From Rhodobacter sp. (lineage in GTDB: Bacteria; Pseudomonadota; Alphaproteobacteria; Rhodobacterales; Rhodobacteraceae), in contig JADCEL010000034.1 of assembly GCA_020250125.1 (NCBI GenBank), positions 1 to 64,000 on the forward strand: a DNA stretch of 64,000 bases, read 5' to 3'. The position numbers and the translations under genes were made by a program. How positions within the stretch are numbered: position 1 is the first letter of the stretch; every line of letters begins with the position of its first letter. Shown piece after piece: positions 60,340 to 64,000 of the stretch. Below the pieces are notes generated by a model that did not search any database, was not told the origin of the DNA, and was given only the letters and a program-made list of their open reading frames with translations.

Positions 60340-61413
60340 TTATTCATCGTCATTTCCTGCCTTTCTGTCCAACGCGGAAGGGAAGTTGGACACATTTCCC
60401 AGTTTGGCGAACCCACTGTCTGCCAGTTTAGCCCTGTTCGCCTTCTTCGTATACATATCCGCCTGCTTGGTATCTTTGTGCGCCAGATAGGACGCGATCT
60501 CCCAATTCGTCGCTCCTGCATCTGCTAGTCTGGTAGCTCCGGCCTTGCGCAACCCGTGTAGAGAGCCGGGGACCTGTGCTTCAATGCATCGCTGACGGAA
60601 CCAATTGCCGAGCGTCTCGGGTATGTATCCTATCGGCCGCGCCTCTTGGGTAACGAATAGCAGCCGATCCTTTGGGAGATTCGCCAATTCTTCAGCCAGC
60701 TCAGGAAGGATCGGCAAGTCGGCGGCTACAGAAGTCTTGGCACGCTTGTAGGCAATCCGTGCCCTACCGTCTTTCAGGGTTACATGCTGCCAACCCACTC
60801 TGCTGAGGTCCGTGCGAGCCATCCCGGTGTTCAGGGCCAACAGCAACACCAACCGAGCCTTTGATCCCGCAGGATGCCGGGACAAGAATCTGTCCACCTC
60901 GGCATCGGTCCACGTATGGTATCCGTCCGGGTTGGTCTTCATCTTTTCTGCGAAACGCGCCGGCTTGGGGCCGGTGTAGCCGAGCTTCTTCGCGGCAAAA
61001 TTGAACAGCATCGACAGGTTTTTCTTAACCGTGTTCCGCGCCTGCGGCCCGGTCTTCTTCGCCATCAGGGCCTCGATGTGGCGCACCTCAAGGCGGACAT
61101 AATGATGTTTTCCAGCGGTACTGCGCAGCCAATCCAGTTCGCCCCGGATGCTGCGTTTGCGTGACGACGAGAGGTTCAGGTACTTCAGGCTGGAGAGGTA
61201 TTGCTCGATCAGCCAAGCCACCGTATCCGGCGCGGCGGTCGATGCCGGGGCCTTCGCACCTTTCAGAGCGGCCTCGTAAGCAGCCAGAAACGCCGGGCTG
61301 GCGTATGGGCCAGGGATGTTGCAGCGGAAATTGCCTGCCTCGAACTTCCAGTAGATGCGGCCCTTGACGATGTTTTTGCGAACACCGGGATAGGGGTTCT
61401 TACGCCGCGTCAC
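60340..61413 (-). CDS. int: Tyrosine-family site-specific integrase
   Basis: 357 aa. Catalytic residues can be assigned as R200 (NTGMARTDLS), K227, H286-x-x-R289 (LHGLRKAG), H312 (LAHKD) and Y321 (DMYTKK). The N-terminal 60 residues (YPGVRKNIVKGRIYWKFEAG) form an arm-binding-like domain and 60-150 a SAM-like core-binding domain. Integrates and excises the element at tRNA-Glu. The GTG start overlaps the stop of the upstream 59-aa gene (GTGA). Confidence 0.93.
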   Translation of the reverse strand: MTRRKNPYPGVRKNIVKGRIYWKFEAGNFRCNIPGPYASPAFLAAYEAALKGAKAPASTAAPDTVAWLIEQYLSSLKYLNLSSSRKRSIRGELDWLRSTAGKHHYVRLEVRHIEALMAKKTGPQARNTVKKNLSMLFNFAAKKLGYTGPKPARFAEKMKTNPDGYHTWTDAEVDRFLSRHPAGSKARLVLLLALNTGMARTDLSRVGWQHVTLKDGRARIAYKRAKTSVAADLPILPELAEELANLPKDRLLFVTQEARPIGYIPETLGNWFRQRCIEAQVPGSLHGLRKAGATRLADAGATNWEIASYLAHKDTKQADMYTKKANRAKLADSGFAKLGNVSNFPSALDRKAGNDDE

Positions 61414-61589
61414 TTCAGCAGCTCATCGGGATCGGGTCCGGCGGTAGCTTCATCCACCTTTCCGGCAATGATGATATGCTTGCCGGTGGGCAAAACTTCT
61501 ACGCGCCATTCCGCAATGCCCGCCGCCCGCAACGCTTTGGCGTAGCGGGTGAGGTCGGACTGCTTGAGAGTGGCGCGTGGGTTTGCCAT
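61410..61589 (-). CDS. 59-aa small protein upstream of integrase
   Basis: Reads MANPRATLKQSDLTRYAKAL, then RAAGIAEWRVEVLPTGKHII and an acidic end PDPDELLK. Its start shares bases with the previous stop (TGATG) and its stop overlaps the integrase GTG, so the three genes are coupled. Similar short proteins occur before phage-type integrases. The sequence suggests a small alpha/beta fold; function unknown. Confidence 0.75.
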   Translation of the reverse strand: MANPRATLKQSDLTRYAKALRAAGIAEWRVEVLPTGKHIIIAGKVDEATAGPDPDELLK

Positions 61590-61831
61590 CAGTCAGCACT
61601 CTGCCCTTCGGCTGAGATCTTTGATCGTTCTGCCGCATCACGTTGCGCTTCGGCCTTCAACATCGCTTCGATGTGTTCACCAAGCAGCAGCATAGTTCGG
61701 CCCATTGCATAATAGGTGCCGTACTTTCGCGCTGTCTGCCGTAATGTGCGGGGCGAAAGACGAATTCCCCTTGCAAGCAGGGCAGCGCTCCACTGCTCAG
61801 GGGTCTGCCCCGTTTCAACCAGATTTTCCAT
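61589..61831 (-). CDS. Excisionase-like HTH protein
   Basis: 80 aa from ATG 61831 (GGAG 6 nt upstream); a GTG start at 61876 would add 15 residues. The core GIRLSPRTLRQTARKYGTYY, then GRTMLLLGEHIEAMLKA, matches the winged-helix of AlpA/excisionase proteins (a helix reading SPRTLR, then the G-R-x-x-L turn and an EHIEAML helix). Likely a directionality factor or integrase regulator. Coupled to the 59-aa ORF. Confidence 0.65.
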   Translation of the reverse strand: MENLVETGQTPEQWSAALLARGIRLSPRTLRQTARKYGTYYAMGRTMLLLGEHIEAMLKAEAQRDAAERSKISAEGQSAD

Positions 61832-61920
61832 GCACCGCTCCGTGCCGCGTCGTTCTGCTTGTAGCAGCAACTTCACACTTCCTCAAGACAATGCGTCGAA
61901 AAGGGTTCACAAGCTGATCA

Positions 61921-61940
61921 ATGCGTCATATATTGCGCAT
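61921..61940. promoter_or_regulatory. Imperfect inverted repeat, candidate XRE operator
   Basis: ATGCGTCATA / TATTGCGCAT form a 20-bp imperfect palindrome 17 bp before the XRE start. The half-site ATGCGTC also occurs at 61891, 30 bp away. The location between divergent excisionase and XRE genes fits a repressor operator. Confidence 0.45.
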
Positions 61941-61957
61941 ATTCGCAGGAGTTACTC

Positions 61958-62542
61958 ATGACGAACTCGACAGCCTACAAGTTCGGACCCGACCGCCCCT
62001 CTGAAGTGGAGCTGGAGCTGGAGCACGAAATTCAGCTTCGGCAAGAAGAGCGCGAGCACCGCCTTGCCCGGTGTAGGCCGCACGATGGGTTGAAGAGGAT
62101 CAGGAAGGACAACAAGCGCTCCCAGGCGGAGATGGCCAACCTTTTGGGGGTTAGCCGCAGAACATATCAGGACTTCGAGAACGGCAAGCGGGCAATTCCA
62201 AGCGATGTGATTGCCCTTATTCATGGGCACTTCGACTGCGACTTGCACCAACTTTTCACTGGATCACCTATGCCGACACCCCGCACTGAACGCGCGAGCT
62301 ATGCCATCGCGGCCCTGAATGCGTTCTTCACTCTTCAGACCAAGTTTGGCGAGGCGATCTCCTTGGATCAGCTCCGGCACTATGCAACTTTGACGGCGGA
62401 ACTGACGGAACCCGGCGAAGAACCGGAACTTCTCTGGCTTCTTGAACTCGTTGCCCGCGACCTTTCTGGCCTCTCCCGATTTGCCTTCGCCGACGGGGAC
62501 TACGGTCCATCACCACCGGCCCCAGACTCCGCCCAAGGTTGA
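61958..62542 (+). CDS. XRE-family HTH regulator of the integrated element
   Basis: 194 aa. The HTH_3 domain spans about 45-100: LKRIRKDNKRSQAEMANLLG, then VSRRTYQDFENGKRAIPSDV. It is preceded by a charged segment (EVELELEHEIQLRQEEREHR) and followed by a helical region that may dimerise. AGGAG lies 7 nt upstream. Divergent from the excisionase/integrase genes, so it probably represses or times excision. Confidence 0.85.
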   Translation: MTNSTAYKFGPDRPSEVELELEHEIQLRQEEREHRLARCRPHDGLKRIRKDNKRSQAEMANLLGVSRRTYQDFENGKRAIPSDVIALIHGHFDCDLHQLFTGSPMPTPRTERASYAIAALNAFFTLQTKFGEAISLDQLRHYATLTAELTEPGEEPELLWLLELVARDLSGLSRFAFADGDYGPSPPAPDSAQG

Positions 62543-62721
62543 AATACAAGGAAATCATACCCTTATCGGGCTACGCCTGTCTAATCCCAAGTCAGGATTA
62601 AACCGTTGATTTTCAACGTTTTTTCTTTCCAACATGTGTTTTTGCGGATAAGGTTGTCGTGACGCTGGCGCGTTCGAGCGCGCCAACGCCACTAACCCTG
62701 CAACCTGTCAGAGAGGTTCCA

Positions 62722-62997
62722 ATGGCTGAGGTCACAGTTCTCAAAAGAAAGCCTTCGCGGCAACCCAAATTCGACGCCGCCCAAGCACAGTGCAATGAAG
62801 ATGGGGCCGTCCTGGTCTGGACGATCCTGGCTGAAAAGCGAGGTCAGATGGTCCCCATCGGTCGCGCTCTCGAAACCGACTATGGCGAAATCCTCTTTCA
62901 AACCACCGTGCCCGCCGGGTCGCGGATCATGTTGGTCCACGCGAATACCTGGTCAGGCTACCAGGACACGGAGGACGCAGAGCATGGAGTTCGATGA
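62722..62997 (+). CDS. Small protein of unknown function (91 aa)
   Basis: Starts MAEVTVLKRKPSRQPKFDAA and continues with a beta-rich stretch (GAVLVWTILAEKRGQMVPIG, GEILFQTTVPAGSRIMLVHA). GAGAGG is 5 nt upstream of ATG 62722; a GTG at 62659 would lengthen it. It overlaps the following ORF by 14 nt. No family recognised; it may belong to the element's transfer module. Confidence 0.55.
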   Translation: MAEVTVLKRKPSRQPKFDAAQAQCNEDGAVLVWTILAEKRGQMVPIGRALETDYGEILFQTTVPAGSRIMLVHANTWSGYQDTEDAEHGVR

Positions 62998-63202
62998 GCT
63001 TTTCGTTCCGACCGGAATCAACGAAGACTACGCGACAGGCGTCCTGACGCGGCTCTTCGGTTCGATTGTTCCGCAGCTCCATGCGGGGTTTGACGAAGGA
63101 ACCGTCTCCATCGTTGGCGGAAACTGGCTGGAGACGATCTTCGTCGTCTTCAACACCTTCCTGCTGCTCGGGATGCTGGTCGTTCGTATCCGTCCGGTCT
63201 GA
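62984..63202 (+). CDS. Probable N-terminal fragment of a DotA/TraY-like conjugation protein
   Basis: 72 aa: MEFDELFVPTGINEDYATGV, then LTRLFGSIVPQLHAGFDEGT and a hydrophobic end NWLETIFVVFNTFLLLGMLV. By recall, DotA/TraY proteins begin with such a short soluble lead, an FG-containing helix and a first membrane helix with an FN pattern. Full proteins are several hundred residues; here the frame stops 11 bp before the IS66 remnant, so truncation by the insertion is likely. GGAGG lies 8 nt upstream of the start. Confidence 0.4.
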   Translation: MEFDELFVPTGINEDYATGVLTRLFGSIVPQLHAGFDEGTVSIVGGNWLETIFVVFNTFLLLGMLVVRIRPV

Positions 63203-63213
63203 CTGGCGTTGAC

Positions 63214-63720
63214 TTATTGAGGCGTCCAGTTCCAGGGCATCAGTTCGTCGATATGGGGCATTTTGTGATCTGCGACGCGGGCGAGGAGCCAGCGCAGCCA
63301 GGCTTCGGGATCGACACTGTTCATGCGGCAGGTTTCAATGAGCTTTTAGGCGATTGCGGCCGCGTCGCCGCCTCCCTTTGACCCCATGAACAGATAATTC
63401 TTGCGCCCGAGTGTCACCGGTCTGATTGAGCGCTCGCAGATATTGTTGTCCAGCTCCAGCTTGCCATCGTCGAGATATGCCCGGGCCTTTGGCATGCGGC
63501 CGAGCGCATAGCGGATGGCTGCTGCCAAGTTTGACTTGCCGGAAATCTTGGGCAATTGCTGCGACAGCCATGCCTCCAGATCGTCAAAGACCGGTTTTGC
63601 CTTTGCCTGCCGCAGGGTAATGCGTTCTTCGGCGGATTTATAGCGCGCCTCTTTTTCCACGGCATAGAGGGCGGCGATGCGCTTGATCGCTTCCCCGGCG
63701 ATGGCAGAGCCTTCGCTCTC
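63214..63720 (-). pseudogene. IS66-family transposase (TnpC) C-terminal remnant
   Basis: Reading leftward: AIKRIAALYAVEKEARYKS, ISGKSNLAAAIRYALGRMPK, AYLDDGKLELDNNICERSIR, VTLGRKNYLFMGSKGG, then an in-frame TAA at 63346-63348. Coding continues after it with [35 protein letters not shown] and MPWNWTPQ before the normal stop. These are the IS66 DDE-domain end and C-terminal element. The first part of TnpC and the tnpA/tnpB genes are absent; upstream sequence is unrelated from about 63720. Inactive on two counts. Confidence 0.85.
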
Positions 63721-63730
63721 ATTGCCTTCC

Positions 63731-64000
63731 TTCGAGACCGTGCTGTTCCGGCACTGGGACCCAAACGTGCTCGGCGGCTTGCTGCCGCTGCTGGAAGGGC
63801 CGCAACAGGCGCGCTTCCTTGGTGCGGCGACAGGCCTCGCATTCGACGCGACCGACCTCGGCCGGCTGATGGCCGCGCCGCGTCCGGCCGGGCTGCCGGC
63901 GGCTGCGCCGGGCATGCTGCGGTTCTCGCCGGAGCAGATGGCGGGGATGCAGCATCAGCGCGAGGCTGTCATGGCTGTGCGCGTGGCGGATTATCTTACC
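63731..64000 (+). pseudogene. DUF4123-like (T6SS adaptor-type) fragment, 5'-truncated, runs off window
   Basis: An open plus-strand frame from the IS66 junction to the window end: SFETVLFRHWDPNVLGGLLP, EGPQQARFLGAATGLAF, SPEQMAGMQHQREAVMAVRV. The RHWDPNVL-x-LLP stretch resembles the late part of DUF4123 proteins, which act as chaperones loading effectors onto type VI VgrG spikes. The N-terminal part is missing at the IS66 junction. The call is by pattern memory only, and the 3' end is not visible. Confidence 0.45.

Larger units (their letters stand above)
60320..64000. mobile_element. Left part of a tRNA-Glu-integrated element
   Basis: Begins at the 3' end of tRNA-Glu with a tyrosine integrase, an overlapping small ORF and an excisionase-like ORF, a divergent XRE regulator, small ORFs, an IS66 remnant and a DUF4123-like fragment. 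Base composition from about 60.3 kb is visibly less GC-rich than the adjoining recJ. The right end lies outside the window. Confidence 0.75.

Overview
The window reads as chromosomal DNA of a GC-rich alphaproteobacterium, most likely a member of the Rhodobacteraceae. The evidence is the dense GC-rich coding with TGA/ATG overlaps, the glpX-recJ pair, a carnitine operon with a fused dehydrogenase-thioesterase, and REP-like GGATAT...GAACnGAAAATG intergenic repeats of a kind I associate with that family. It is mostly catabolic gene clusters, each with its own transporter and local regulator, plus accessory DNA at both ends.

Region by region. 1-5.4 kb: remnants of a small mobile-type pair (KGG-like protein plus a truncated serine-dehydrogenase-proteinase-like gene), a zinc-ribbon protein, an HTH regulator, an outer-membrane barrel protein followed by a Tat-type exported SDR, and an Lrp-family gene with an apparent one-base frameshift. 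5.7-16.5 kb: a sugar-uptake and catabolism cluster (FGGY kinase, MalK/SBP/MalG/MalF-type ABC transporter, cupin phosphoglucose isomerase, shikimate-dehydrogenase-like enzyme, D-2-hydroxyacid dehydrogenase, UlaG-like hydrolase, RpiR regulator). Two perfect GTAGT-N3-ACTAC sites in the divergent promoter region are probable RpiR operators. 17.0-29.3 kb: an acid-sugar cluster (ribose-type ABC transporter, enolase-superfamily enzyme, L-idonate/L-gulonate 5-dehydrogenase-like enzyme, fructuronate reductase, RhaM, mannonate dehydratase, GntR regulator). Three near-identical CAATATAT-YR-GTATT sites mark its three promoter regions. Together the enzymes would take L-gulonate or L-idonate through fructuronate and mannonate to KDG. 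One SDR in the cluster is a clear pseudogene.

30.2-33.5 kb: a six-gene operon made of an APC-type permease and five small or membrane-anchored proteins of unknown function, one of only 57 aa. 33.6-34.9 kb: non-coding DNA with a tandem roughly 248-bp GC-rich repeat carrying very long hairpins, and a 64-bp tandem repeat. 34.9-44.4 kb: an arginine-transaminase-type operon (AruH, AruI, class III aminotransferase, glutamine-synthetase-like ligase, TetR) divergent from a polar-amino-acid ABC transporter. 44.9-53.9 kb: a gamma-butyrobetaine/carnitine degradation locus (CdhR-like regulator, BKACE, lipocalin, carnitine dehydrogenase-thioesterase, SDR, acyl-CoA dehydrogenase, acyl-CoA ligase, CaiD-like hydratase).

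53.9-57.1 kb: a single-chain type IIG-like restriction-modification enzyme inserted next to the housekeeping genes glpX and recJ. At 60.245 kb is tRNA-Glu(TTC). Immediately beyond it begins an integrative element: tyrosine integrase, two small ORFs including an excisionase-like one, a divergent XRE regulator, two small ORFs (the second resembling the N-terminus of a DotA/TraY conjugation protein), an IS66 remnant and a DUF4123-like fragment that runs off the window.
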